Shown here one piece after another: positions 6,418 through 13,976 of a DNA stretch of 34,398 bases (positions are counted from its first letter, which is position 1; each line of letters opens with the position of its first letter). The notes under the pieces are model-generated. The model saw only the letters and a program-made list of their open reading frames with translations. It did not search any database and was not told where the DNA came from. Both the position numbers and the translations under genes were made by a program. Source of the DNA: a virus; IMG/VR virus record IMGVR_UViG_3300045995_000374, positions 1 through 34,398 of that record; one strand, given 5' to 3'.

Positions 6418-7530
6418 ATGAGCAATCGAAAAAAAGACGACTTTGGATTTTTAATAATCGAAAACAACCCAGTGGCAACCGCTGGCGTTTATGGCTATTG
6501 GGGAGAGGAGATAGGATTACCTCCACGCGCTGAAATGTACCAAGTTTTACGCACGCCTGAAATGCTTGAAGAAGCCGCGCCGCTATTTGACGGTAAACCT
6601 ATCGTTTTAGAGCACACATTTATAGGTGGTGATAGTAACTCAATACCAGCAGAGCAAAAGGGCGTTGATGGTGCGCTAAGTGGTGCAACGGTTAGTGGTG
6701 GCACTTTGCTTGCCAACCTAACCATTTACACGCAACGCGGTAAGCGGTTTATTGATGATATTACCGCTAGGCGCAAAGCAGAGGGGCGCAATGTTAATTT
6801 ATCCCTTGGCTATCGGGCTATTTATCGACTAGCACAGGGCGTGTGGAACGGCATCAATTATGACGCAATCCAAGAAATTACCACCGCCAACCATTTGGCA
6901 ATTTTATCGGGAAACGGGCGCGGGGGTGATACGATCGCCATGCTTGACAGCGACAACAACAGAGAGTCATTGATTGACTTTGAAATTTTAAACAATGAGG
7001 ATGAGCCAATGGGCGACAACGAAGAAAACCAAGACGAAAACCAATCGGTAGAGGATGAAACTGACGCGGTGCAAACTGCTACTATTCAAAGCCTGTCCGA
7101 TAAGCTGGACGCAATGTCTACAGTATTAGCCGATTTATCTGAAAAAGTGGCAGCCATTCATGGCGCGGCATCGGCAGCTAATACCGAAGACGAAAAAGCC
7201 GATGACAAAGACAAAGACGAAGACGACAAAAAAGAAGTTAGCACCGAAGACGGCGCGGCTAAAATGTCGGCTTTAGCTATCCAGTTGACGGCAGCACACA
7301 CGGCGGCGGTATCAGTCGTTAAGCCGCTCCTGAATTATGAATGGTCAAAATTACCGACAGCCAAGGAAGTCTGGGCTTACGCAGCTAAAAAGCTGGATCT
7401 AAAGGGCGACGCTGAAACAGCCGTTCGCACTTATGCCAATATGAAAATGGCAACCAACACGGCGGACAACGCGGCAACTAAACCCGCGCCCGCCAAAATT
7501 CAAACTTCCGGCACTTGGAGCGCACAATGA
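6418..7530 (+). CDS. Prohead protease-scaffold fusion (DUF2213 type)
   Basis: A 370-residue head maturation protein. Residues ~10-185 are a DUF2213-type domain: ATAGVYGYWGEEIGLPP near the start, LFDGKPIVLEHTF, NVNLSLGYRA, and the NHLAILSGNGRGG segment. This family is regarded as a capsid maturation protease. Residues ~195-310 are very acidic and coiled-coil-like (runs of D, E and K), as in scaffolds, and the C-terminus becomes basic/Ala-rich. The arrangement mirrors lambda gpC/Nu3, with protease and scaffold in one reading frame. The stop overlaps the ATG of the next gene (ATGA). Confidence 0.82.
   Translation: MSNRKKDDFGFLIIENNPVATAGVYGYWGEEIGLPPRAEMYQVLRTPEMLEEAAPLFDGKPIVLEHTFIGGDSNSIPAEQKGVDGALSGATVSGGTLLANLTIYTQRGKRFIDDITARRKAEGRNVNLSLGYRAIYRLAQGVWNGINYDAIQEITTANHLAILSGNGRGGDTIAMLDSDNNRESLIDFEILNNEDEPMGDNEENQDENQSVEDETDAVQTATIQSLSDKLDAMSTVLADLSEKVAAIHGAASAANTEDEKADDKDKDEDDKKEVSTEDGAAKMSALAIQLTAAHTAAVSVVKPLLNYEWSKLPTAKEVWAYAAKKLDLKGDAETAVRTYANMKMATNTADNAATKPAPAKIQTSGTWSAQ
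7009..7530 (+). CDS. Probable nested scaffold protein from an internal start
   Basis: ATG 7009 is in frame with the protease gene and lies exactly at the boundary between protease and acidic scaffold domains. It is preceded by GAGG at 6997-7000 with 8-base spacing, a plausible ribosome site. The product would be 173 residues beginning MGDNEENQDENQ. The organisation matches the known lambda C/Nu3 case. That it is used here is an inference. Confidence 0.5.
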   Translation: MGDNEENQDENQSVEDETDAVQTATIQSLSDKLDAMSTVLADLSEKVAAIHGAASAANTEDEKADDKDKDEDDKKEVSTEDGAAKMSALAIQLTAAHTAAVSVVKPLLNYEWSKLPTAKEVWAYAAKKLDLKGDAETAVRTYANMKMATNTADNAATKPAPAKIQTSGTWSAQ

Positions 7531-8018
7531 GCGAGCTACAAACCATCATGAATACAACCATGAGCGAAGGGCAGTTGGGCGAATTAAGTCGATTAATTCC
7601 CCATACTGCCAAGGCGATGACCATTGCCAGCGTAACAGCGAGTAATGTTTTTGGGCGTGCTTTTACGACTACCGATTTTATCAATGCTACCATTGGCGGC
7701 ACTGGCAATTTTGCGGGTATTTTAGGCAGACCACACGAGTCCGCAGCAATCGGCATTCAGTCGGCTAGTGACTACACTGTTATTCGGTATGAGCCGGGCT
7801 TGTTGTTGGACACTGGCGCGATTGATGTTGAGATTGATAACGCTGTTTTTGGTGGCTACGTTCAATTCCATCAAACAACTGGCGCGCTGTCTTATGTCGC
7901 AACCACTACACCCGACGAAGGCAATACGCTAATTAAAAACGCCCGTATTGAGCAAATTTATCAAACAACAACTGGCACTAAGAAGCTGTGTCAATTACGC
8001 ATTGTGGGGTTAAACTAA
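7527..8018 (+). CDS. Capsid decoration or cement-type protein
   Basis: A 163-residue protein directly upstream of the major capsid gene, the usual place for head-decoration or cement proteins. It is rich in small, beta-prone residues (Gly, Ala, Thr, Ile), with a YEPGLLLDTGAIDVEIDNAVFGGYVQFHQ stretch. I base the function on position and composition; no diagnostic motif is seen. Start ATG 7527 overlaps the previous stop, and its TAA shares a base with the capsid ATG (TAATG), so the three genes are translationally coupled. Confidence 0.6.
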   Translation: MSELQTIMNTTMSEGQLGELSRLIPHTAKAMTIASVTASNVFGRAFTTTDFINATIGGTGNFAGILGRPHESAAIGIQSASDYTVIRYEPGLLLDTGAIDVEIDNAVFGGYVQFHQTTGALSYVATTTPDEGNTLIKNARIEQIYQTTTGTKKLCQLRIVGLN

Positions 8019-9142
8019 TGAGCAGAGAGCATTTGATTACAAGTGGCAATTCGCTTTATGTTGCGGCTGAAAACATTAAGGCGTTTCGCAATAAAGCGGT
8101 AACTATCGACGGTTTAAATGATGAGCAAATCACCCGTTTATACGGTGTTGGTGGCAATGCGGTTGCATTAAAAGCGGTAAATACGGCGGACGGCGCGGCG
8201 GCTCAAATTGCCAACGGCTCGCCATTGGGTCAGTTTTTGCAATCGTGGTTAGCGGGCAATGTTCGTGTTATTCAAGCCCCGTTAAAAGCCGAAGAGGCAT
8301 TCGGGGTTATCTCGACAGGCAGTATTGAAACCCAAGCGGTCGTTTTACGAGTGACTGAAAACAAAGGAAAAACGGCATTATATAAAGGTTTAGCCGATGT
8401 ACCGTTATCTGGCTATAACGTGAATGTGGTTTATCGCAACGCGGTTATGTTTTCAGCCGGTAGCAAAACAGGCACAGTCGAAAGCGCAACGATGGCGGCG
8501 GCTGGATGGGATGACCAAGCAGAAAAGGACTACACAACTAATCTAGCGTTGGCGCAGTTGGAAAACGCTATTTACTGGAACGGCTACAACAGCGGCACTG
8601 GCAGAACTTTTGGCTTCTTGAATGACCCAAACATGCCCACTCCTTTTGCACTGCCTAATGGTGTTGGCGGTGACAATTTGTGGTCAACAAAAACCTATTT
8701 GGAAAAATTCCACGATGTTGAATTGTTGGCGAGTACGCTGGCGGTCAATACATTGGGTTCATTTGACCCATACACCGACGCTTGTGTGCTGTTACTGTCA
8801 CCCGCTGATTTTGCACAGTTAGGTACGCCTAACGCGCAGGGCATGGGTTCATTGTCTGACCGAATCAAGGAGACATTTAAAGGGATGGAATTTATGTCTA
8901 TTCCTCAATTAAAAGCCTCTCATTCAGGCGATGACGGCATGTATTTAGTGGCGCGTTCAAAATTGGCTGGCGATTCTAGTACCGATGATGGCGGCGTGGT
9001 TAGCCCTATTCGTATCGTTTCAAACTATTTGTTATCAGCAATCCCTAACGCTGATGGCGGTACAGACAAACGTTATTTAATGAAAACAGCGGGTACAATT
9101 GTTAAACGTCCGTTGTTGATCGTTGCGGCTTACGGTGGTTAA
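8018..9142 (+). CDS. Major capsid protein (DUF2184 type)
   Basis: 374 residues from ATG 8018 (TAATG overlap with the previous gene). The order protease-scaffold, decoration, capsid and a DUF2184-like sequence support the call. Features include the N-terminal arm, a mid-domain RVTENKGKTALYKGLADVPLSGYNV, a long helix with EKDYTTNLALAQLENAIYWNGYN, and a C-terminal block TAGTIVKRPLLIVAAYGG typical of capsid proteins of small myoviruses. The fold of this family is taken to be HK97-like. It should be the most abundant virion protein. Codon choice looks regular and GC is slightly above the early genes. Confidence 0.85.
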   Translation: MSREHLITSGNSLYVAAENIKAFRNKAVTIDGLNDEQITRLYGVGGNAVALKAVNTADGAAAQIANGSPLGQFLQSWLAGNVRVIQAPLKAEEAFGVISTGSIETQAVVLRVTENKGKTALYKGLADVPLSGYNVNVVYRNAVMFSAGSKTGTVESATMAAAGWDDQAEKDYTTNLALAQLENAIYWNGYNSGTGRTFGFLNDPNMPTPFALPNGVGGDNLWSTKTYLEKFHDVELLASTLAVNTLGSFDPYTDACVLLLSPADFAQLGTPNAQGMGSLSDRIKETFKGMEFMSIPQLKASHSGDDGMYLVARSKLAGDSSTDDGGVVSPIRIVSNYLLSAIPNADGGTDKRYLMKTAGTIVKRPLLIVAAYGG

Positions 9143-9143
9143 G

Positions 9144-9563
9144 ATGGCCGGAAAATTTGTAGCGTCACGCAGTGCAACGCCGCTAACTTATGTCAGATAC
9201 GGCGGGTCGGGTAATATCGTCCCGTTGCGAACGGTAACAATTAACGGGGGGCATGGTTTAACCACTAATTCATTGGAACTTGTTGACGGGGCGGTATTAA
9301 CGCCCGTTAGCGATGATGATTTGGATTTTTTACTAAGCAATAAGGATTTTTTACGCCATCAAGAGCGCGGATTTATTGACGTTATCGACCATAGCGATGA
9401 ACACCGCGCGGCTAGTGAGCTGGATTTACCGACAGGATCGCAACCGCTTGATATTAATGCAGCGCAATCTTTAGTTGATGGTATCGCGGCGAATGAAGGC
9501 GGCGACGTAGAACTTGAAGAAATTTTACCCAGCGGCAAAAAACACAAACCAGCGGCTAAATGA
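9144..9563 (+). CDS. Hypothetical structural protein after the capsid gene
   Basis: 139 residues from ATG 9144, one base after the capsid stop. The N-terminal half is beta-prone (FVASRSATPLTYVRYGG), followed by a DDDLDFLLSNKDFLRHQERGFIDVID segment and an acidic region ending in a basic PSGKKHKPAAK tail. Position between capsid and the DUF4054 connector suggests a head-completion or head-associated role. I do not recognise a specific family. Stop TGA overlaps the next ATG. Confidence 0.65.
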   Translation: MAGKFVASRSATPLTYVRYGGSGNIVPLRTVTINGGHGLTTNSLELVDGAVLTPVSDDDLDFLLSNKDFLRHQERGFIDVIDHSDEHRAASELDLPTGSQPLDINAAQSLVDGIAANEGGDVELEEILPSGKKHKPAAK

Positions 9564-10003
9564 TGATAACTATAGCTTTTGACGCGGCGATTTTTCGTAT
9601 ACAGATACCAGTCTATGCTGATGTGTTGCTATACCCTGATACCATGATTCAGTCGTGGTGGGATATTGCAACTGACTATGTCAGTACGACAGACTACGGG
9701 TATTTGTCGGGCAATTCTCGCGTCTTGGCTATCAACCTACTTGCCGCGCATTTAATGTTTACTGATCAGAACCCTAGTGGTGGCGGTAGTGGTATTTTAA
9801 CCAGTGCCAGTGAGGGGAGTGTGTCAGTATCAATGCACGTCTATACCACTAAAAGCCTATTTTTGCAGTGGCTTTTGTCGTCGCCTTACGGTAGGCAGTT
9901 GGCGGCACTACTTACAGCTAAAGCGGCTGGAGGTATTTATGCTGGCGGCGATAGTTTCCAAGGTGTAATTCGTGACAGGGGCGGACGTTTTGGCACTCGA
10001 TGA
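9560..10003 (+). CDS. Head completion/connector protein, DUF4054 type
   Basis: 147 residues. The pattern fits DUF4054 adaptor proteins: a helix with DVLLYPDTMIQSWWDIATDYV, then NSRVLAINLLAAHLMF, a Gly/Ser-rich ILTSASEGSVSVSMHVYTT segment, and the characteristic QWLLSSPYGRQLAALLTAKAAGG near the C-terminus. Such proteins bind below the portal and prepare it for tail joining. ATG 9560 overlaps the previous stop. The gene overlaps its neighbour by 32 bases. Confidence 0.75.
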   Translation: MMITIAFDAAIFRIQIPVYADVLLYPDTMIQSWWDIATDYVSTTDYGYLSGNSRVLAINLLAAHLMFTDQNPSGGGSGILTSASEGSVSVSMHVYTTKSLFLQWLLSSPYGRQLAALLTAKAAGGIYAGGDSFQGVIRDRGGRFGTR

Positions 10004-10430
10004 CTTGGCACAGCGCATTGAAGGTATGACCAATACAGTCGTTAAAGTTGGCGTGTTTAGCGGTCATGCGTACCCAGATGGAACGTCATTGGCTGAGGTT
10101 GTTATCACTCAAGAGTTTGGCGACCCTGCCCTAAAAATACCATCACGTCCGTTTATGCGACCTGCATTGCATGACAGTGAAAAAGCTATGGCGAGTGAAG
10201 CCATCAAGCAGTTGAGAGAGGGCAAGGAAGCGGATCAAATAGGTAAGTTTTTGGGGGCATACCTTGTCGGACAAATGCGAAAAAAAATAGCACAAATCCA
10301 CACTCCAAAACTGCGCCCTTTGACCCTTGAAAACAGGTTAGCGCGTGGCGTTACATCGATTAAGCCATTGATTGACAGCGGTTATATGCAAGCATCTTTA
10401 AATTTTACCGTAGGGGTGAACGATGATTGA
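9972..10430 (+). CDS. Neck/tail-completion protein (HK97 gp10-like or Mu gpG-like)
   Basis: 152 residues from GTG 9972, with AAGG at 9960-9963. It contains the motif EFGDPALKIPSRPFMRPAL, which is characteristic of head-tail joining proteins of the gp10/gpG kind, and helices with conserved hydrophobic spacing after it. The start lies inside the previous gene, a 32-base overlap seen in packed structural operons. The exact subfamily is uncertain. Expected role is at the capsid-tail interface. Confidence 0.65.
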   Translation: MTGADVLALDDLAQRIEGMTNTVVKVGVFSGHAYPDGTSLAEVVITQEFGDPALKIPSRPFMRPALHDSEKAMASEAIKQLREGKEADQIGKFLGAYLVGQMRKKIAQIHTPKLRPLTLENRLARGVTSIKPLIDSGYMQASLNFTVGVNDD

Positions 10431-10794
10431 TGTTGCTAGACTCGCACAAGGTGCAATACAGGGCGTATTAGCCGATAGAGCCATTGTGATAAAAAAGTAC
10501 CTAGGTGTTGCCCGCAATGTGGACGGCGAACGAGTACCAACCTACACCACGATTAACGGCCTTGGCAATGTGCAAGCGTTATCAAGTACGGCTTTAGGTT
10601 ACGCAGAAAAAATGGGCTTGCAAGGCGAATTATTAAGTGTGTACAGCCTTGCCCCAAACTTTTTAACAGGCTCAATGCAGGGCGCAACAGGCGGTGACCT
10701 AATAACGGTTGATGGTGCGGACTGGCTAGTAATAACACTTGTCGAATCATACCCGACTTACTGTCACGCGATTATTCAACGGCAGGTAGTGTAA
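10423..10794 (+). CDS. Hypothetical neck/connector protein
   Basis: A 123-residue protein between the gp10/gpG-like gene and the tail terminator. It is mainly beta-prone, with NGLGNVQALSSTALGYAEKMGLQGELLSVYSL in the middle and GGDLITVDGADWLVITLVESYPTYCHAIIQRQVV at the C-terminus. This last stretch resembles head-tail adaptors that end with a 'W.V..v......w....v..q' pattern. No confident family call. It overlaps the upstream gene by 8 bases and shares TAATG with the downstream one. Confidence 0.65.
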   Translation: MIDVARLAQGAIQGVLADRAIVIKKYLGVARNVDGERVPTYTTINGLGNVQALSSTALGYAEKMGLQGELLSVYSLAPNFLTGSMQGATGGDLITVDGADWLVITLVESYPTYCHAIIQRQVV

Positions 10795-11291
10795 TGGTTG
10801 CGCTTGTTACCCGCGATAATCGGATTAAAACCCTGCGCGTAAACCTAATGACCGCAATAGCAGACATGACGGGCGCGACGGGTTATGTCGCACCAGAGAG
10901 TCTTACGCCTTTCCCATCGGGTGATTTTTTTATAGTCCAGATAACTGAGCAATCGGCACAGGCTACCAACTCAACAACGCACGCTGTCAATGGTACTAGC
11001 TTTGAGCGTACAGACCTATTACTAGGCGAGGCCACGGCACAGATTGACTTTTACGGCACTGGCTCACAGGACAACTGCAATACGGCGTTATTATTGTCTC
11101 GCAGTGACCTATTAGAGCAATACGGCATCATGCCCTTGTATGGCACAACACCAAAACAGCTACCTTTTACCAATGCGGGAAACGTACTTGTCGAACGGTG
11201 GATACTTGAAATAAAATTACAATTTAATGCGAACGCGCTGACAATCGCGCCTGAATTAACAACAGTTACAATCACAACAGAGGTCATTTAA
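10794..11291 (+). CDS. Tail terminator (phage neck terminator, LIC_12616-like)
   Basis: 165 residues. Order before the sheath gene and the composition fit a tail or neck terminator that caps the tail tube and joins it to the head. Visible features are a segment with GEATAQIDFYGTGSQDNCNTALLLSRSDLL and a final RWILEIKLQFN block, in the arrangement I associate with LIC_12616-like neck proteins. The start overlaps the previous stop (TAATG). Confidence 0.68.
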   Translation: MVALVTRDNRIKTLRVNLMTAIADMTGATGYVAPESLTPFPSGDFFIVQITEQSAQATNSTTHAVNGTSFERTDLLLGEATAQIDFYGTGSQDNCNTALLLSRSDLLEQYGIMPLYGTTPKQLPFTNAGNVLVERWILEIKLQFNANALTIAPELTTVTITTEVI

Positions 11292-11292
11292 C

Positions 11293-12762
11293 ATGCCTAT
11301 CCCTATTAGTTTAGTCATCGATGTATCATCAACCGTTATTAATAGCGTAGCTCCTGCGCTGTCAATGGACGGATTATTTTTAACCGATAATCAATATCTT
11401 GAGTCGGCAACTGTACGCAGTTTTTCAACGCCCAATAGCGTGGGTAATTTTTTCGGCACAGCTAGCGACGAGTACAAAGCGGCAGGGGCTTATTTTCGCG
11501 GCTATGATGGCTCGCTAAAAAAACCAACTAACATGCTGCTTTATCGCAAAGATGCGGCGGTAACAGCGGGATGGTTGCGCGGCGGCTCATTGGCAAAAAT
11601 GACCCTTGCAGAATTACAAGCAATTCCAGTGGGCACTATCACGGTATCGATTGATGGTGCTCCAACTACGTCTAGTTCAATTGATCTAAGCGGCGCGGCT
11701 TCTTTTAGTGCAGCGGCAGTATTGATTGCCGATGCACTAATGAAGGAATGCACTTATTCAAGCATCCATAACGCGTTTATTATCACATCAAGCACAACGG
11801 GTGCATCATCTAGTGTCGGCTTTGCTAGCGGTGTGATGGCTACTAGCTTGATGCTAACCAGTGCAACAGGTGCGATTATCAGTGTAGGCGGTGACGTATT
11901 TAGTTACACCGACACCATGAACGCGATTTTTAACTCAACCCAAAACTGGACGCACTTCACGGCAGTGACCATGCAAACACTGGCTGAACAATTAGAGTGC
12001 GCCAAGTGGGCAGAAGACACGCTGTTAAAGGTGGCTTTTGTCCCGCACACGACAGAAAGCGCGGTATTGAATCCATCGACGACAGCAGACATCTTAGGTC
12101 AAGCGGCGTTTTATGGCTATAACGGCATTTTCCCGATTTACGGCACTTACATTCACGCGGCGGCACAGCTTGGATTTTTATCATGCCTAGATCCGACTAG
12201 TCCCAATGGATGGCGGTCAGTTGCTTACATGACACAATCTGGCCTTGAACCAAGCGTTACATCGGTTGATGATGCGCAAACGCTGATTGATAAAGGTTAT
12301 GCTTTTGTCGGTGACTGGACTACTCGCACAATGCGACAGGTGTTTGGGTTTATTGGTAAAAATCCATCTAAATATGCGTGGGTTGACTCGTATCTAGGCA
12401 AGGTTTTTATTGAGTCCGCAGAGACAGATGCACTGGCTACTTTTATGACCAGCAACGCAGTGTCTAACGATAATACAGGGCGGTTACGTTTAACGAGTGT
12501 CATTAACGGCAGTGTGATGTTACCCGCTCAAAGTTCAGGAATTGTTAGTGATGGGCGTAAATTAACGCAAACCGAAAAAGACGAGATTGATGCAATTATG
12601 GGCGTGAATGCGTGGCAAGATGTTGAAAATAACGGCTTCCATACCAAGTTCTTCACTGCAAGTGCTAGCGACATATCAACTCGCACGGCACGCGGGGCGG
12701 TGGCATATATCTCAAAAGGTTATGTTCACTTTGTTAAGCTCAATAACTACATTTCTATTTAA
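11293..12762 (+). CDS. Contractile tail sheath protein (DUF3383 type)
   Basis: 489 residues. The N-terminus begins with PISLVIDVSSTVINSVAPALSMDGLFLTDNQYL, followed by Phe-x-Ser-x-x-x-V-x-x-x-F-Gly spacing ('VRSFSTPNSVGNFFG') typical of DUF3383 sheath proteins. The C-terminal domain ends with RTARGAVAYISKGYVHFVKLNNYISI. A sheath means a contractile tail, so the phage is a myovirus. It contracts around the DUF3277-like tube encoded next. The gene follows a weak AGAGG ribosome site and is followed by AAGGAG for the tube gene, consistent with high expression of both. Confidence 0.85.
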   Translation: MPIPISLVIDVSSTVINSVAPALSMDGLFLTDNQYLESATVRSFSTPNSVGNFFGTASDEYKAAGAYFRGYDGSLKKPTNMLLYRKDAAVTAGWLRGGSLAKMTLAELQAIPVGTITVSIDGAPTTSSSIDLSGAASFSAAAVLIADALMKECTYSSIHNAFIITSSTTGASSSVGFASGVMATSLMLTSATGAIISVGGDVFSYTDTMNAIFNSTQNWTHFTAVTMQTLAEQLECAKWAEDTLLKVAFVPHTTESAVLNPSTTADILGQAAFYGYNGIFPIYGTYIHAAAQLGFLSCLDPTSPNGWRSVAYMTQSGLEPSVTSVDDAQTLIDKGYAFVGDWTTRTMRQVFGFIGKNPSKYAWVDSYLGKVFIESAETDALATFMTSNAVSNDNTGRLRLTSVINGSVMLPAQSSGIVSDGRKLTQTEKDEIDAIMGVNAWQDVENNGFHTKFFTASASDISTRTARGAVAYISKGYVHFVKLNNYISI

Positions 12763-12772
12763 GGAGTAATGT

Positions 12773-13219
12773 ATGACAGCTTTAAGTAATTCGTTAGTAA
12801 ATGCCGTTGTTACTCTGACATGTTCAGCGGTGGGCGTTCAAGCAGTACGACTACAACAATTCGGCACAGATGCTCAGGTTGATATTCCTGACCTGTCTGA
12901 CATCAAAGCAGAAATTACCGTTGATGGCTTTGCCGTCTATTCGGCAATCGCGGCGTTAATGGATTTAACCGTCCATTTAAACGCAGCTAGTTCGTCGGCG
13001 CGTGTGTTTGACAGTATTGGTGCGTTAAGACGGTCAAGCGGGGAGGTGGTTTTTATCGAGCAGTTTGACATTGCACTACCTGCAATTGGCAAGCGTTATT
13101 CGTTTAAAGATTTGGCGATGGTGTCTTATACGCCTGCCCCGTCTGGTGGTCAAACGCTTAAAAACATGAGCTATAAATTGTCATGTAGCACACTGTCGCT
13201 GATGGTTAGCTCTTTGTAG
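12773..13219 (+). CDS. Tail tube protein (DUF3277 type)
   Basis: 148 residues, directly after the sheath gene and with a strong AAGGAG ribosome site at 12761-12766. The sequence is beta-rich and shows the family-like order: an N-terminal NAVVTLTCSAVGVQAVRLQQFGTDAQVDIPDLSDIKAEITVDG segment, then a leucine-rich helix and a C-terminal beta region with NMSYKLSC. It would polymerise into the inner tube on which the sheath assembles. An in-frame open stretch of 31 codons follows the TAG stop (13220-13312), reported as a finding. Confidence 0.8.
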   Translation: MTALSNSLVNAVVTLTCSAVGVQAVRLQQFGTDAQVDIPDLSDIKAEITVDGFAVYSAIAALMDLTVHLNAASSSARVFDSIGALRRSSGEVVFIEQFDIALPAIGKRYSFKDLAMVSYTPAPSGGQTLKNMSYKLSCSTLSLMVSSL

Positions 13220-13316
13220 TATAACGATTTAAGCCGTCGGGCGGGGCAATTAACCGAAGCATTCGCCAGCGTTCCCGATGGTTTAATTCAATGGCGATTA
13301 TTTGACGGACGATAAA

Positions 13317-13772
13317 ATGAGCGACCAACTAATAACAATCGATACAGGTAACGACACGGGCAAAACTTTTGTCATCACCCGTTTTAGTGCGTATGACGAG
13401 TGGCTATTTTGCCAAGATGTACGGGCGGCTATGGGTGCGGGGATGATGGGCGCGGGAGAGTGGGATTTGACCATAAGCGTTAGCTCGATGATGGCATTTT
13501 TTAAAGCAAAAATCGAGGGGGCGTTACCCGACAGCGAAAATCCAGAACATGATTTACGACGTATGATTAACATGGCTTTGCGCTATGTAAGCACACAAGA
13601 TTTTAAGCGGCTTAGCGACAAGTTAATGACCACCATTAAATTTGTAAATAACGACGGCAATTATGTTGCTATTATCCCTGATGTGCAAATAACGGACGTT
13701 AATACCATCCAGTTGTTGCTGGGTAAATCGCTTTTGTTACACTGTGCTTTTTTAGTGGGCGCAAATCCCTAG
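13317..13772 (+). CDS. Tail assembly chaperone, G-type product
   Basis: 151 residues from ATG 13317; a TTG at 13302 is the alternative start. It lies between tube and tape measure, the fixed position of the tail assembly chaperone that coats the tape measure protein during tail growth. The sequence has the mixed helical pattern FSAYDEWLFCQDVRAAMG ... MMAFFKAKIEGALPDSENPEH ... LRRMINMALRYVSTQDFKRLSDKLMTTI. Near the 3' end sits a -1 slippery heptamer that fuses it to the next reading frame. Confidence 0.8.
   Translation: MSDQLITIDTGNDTGKTFVITRFSAYDEWLFCQDVRAAMGAGMMGAGEWDLTISVSSMMAFFKAKIEGALPDSENPEHDLRRMINMALRYVSTQDFKRLSDKLMTTIKFVNNDGNYVAIIPDVQITDVNTIQLLLGKSLLLHCAFLVGANP
13748..13754 (+). promoter_or_regulatory. 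Programmed -1 ribosomal frameshift site T TTT TTA
   Basis: In the chaperone frame the codons read gcT TTT TTA, i.e. the canonical heptamer X XXY YYZ with X=Y=T and Z=A, 18 bases before the stop codon. Slippage by -1 enters the frame that continues without a stop to 13975. This is the classic arrangement of the lambda G/GT genes. Confidence 0.85.
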
Positions 13773-13975
13773 ACTTGCCGTCTTTGCAATATGATCCGCA
13801 CAAAAACGCGACTCATGTAAAGCAAACCGTGAATATACACCCCTATTTTAGCCTGTTAATTTCTGAAAAACTGGCAACACTTCACGAGATTAAAACGATT
13901 TACACCCTTGAAGACGTGCTGAACTTGTTGGAAGTTATTCAGGTTAATCGTTTCAACGACCGCCTTTTGAGCTGA
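13754..13975 (+). CDS. Tail assembly chaperone T extension, made by -1 frameshift
   Basis: Read from the slippery site this frame gives 73 residues (SGRKSLDLPSLQYDPHKNAT...NRFNDRLLS) fused to the first 146 of the upstream protein, a 219-residue G-T product. The only free start is TTG 13775 with no ribosome site, so independent translation is unlikely. In lambda and many phages the longer product recruits tape measure and tube subunits. The tape measure ATG follows one base after its stop. Confidence 0.8.
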   Translation, partial: SGRKSLDLPSLQYDPHKNATHVKQTVNIHPYFSLLISEKLATLHEIKTIYTLEDVLNLLEVIQVNRFNDRLLS

Positions 13976-13976
13976 T

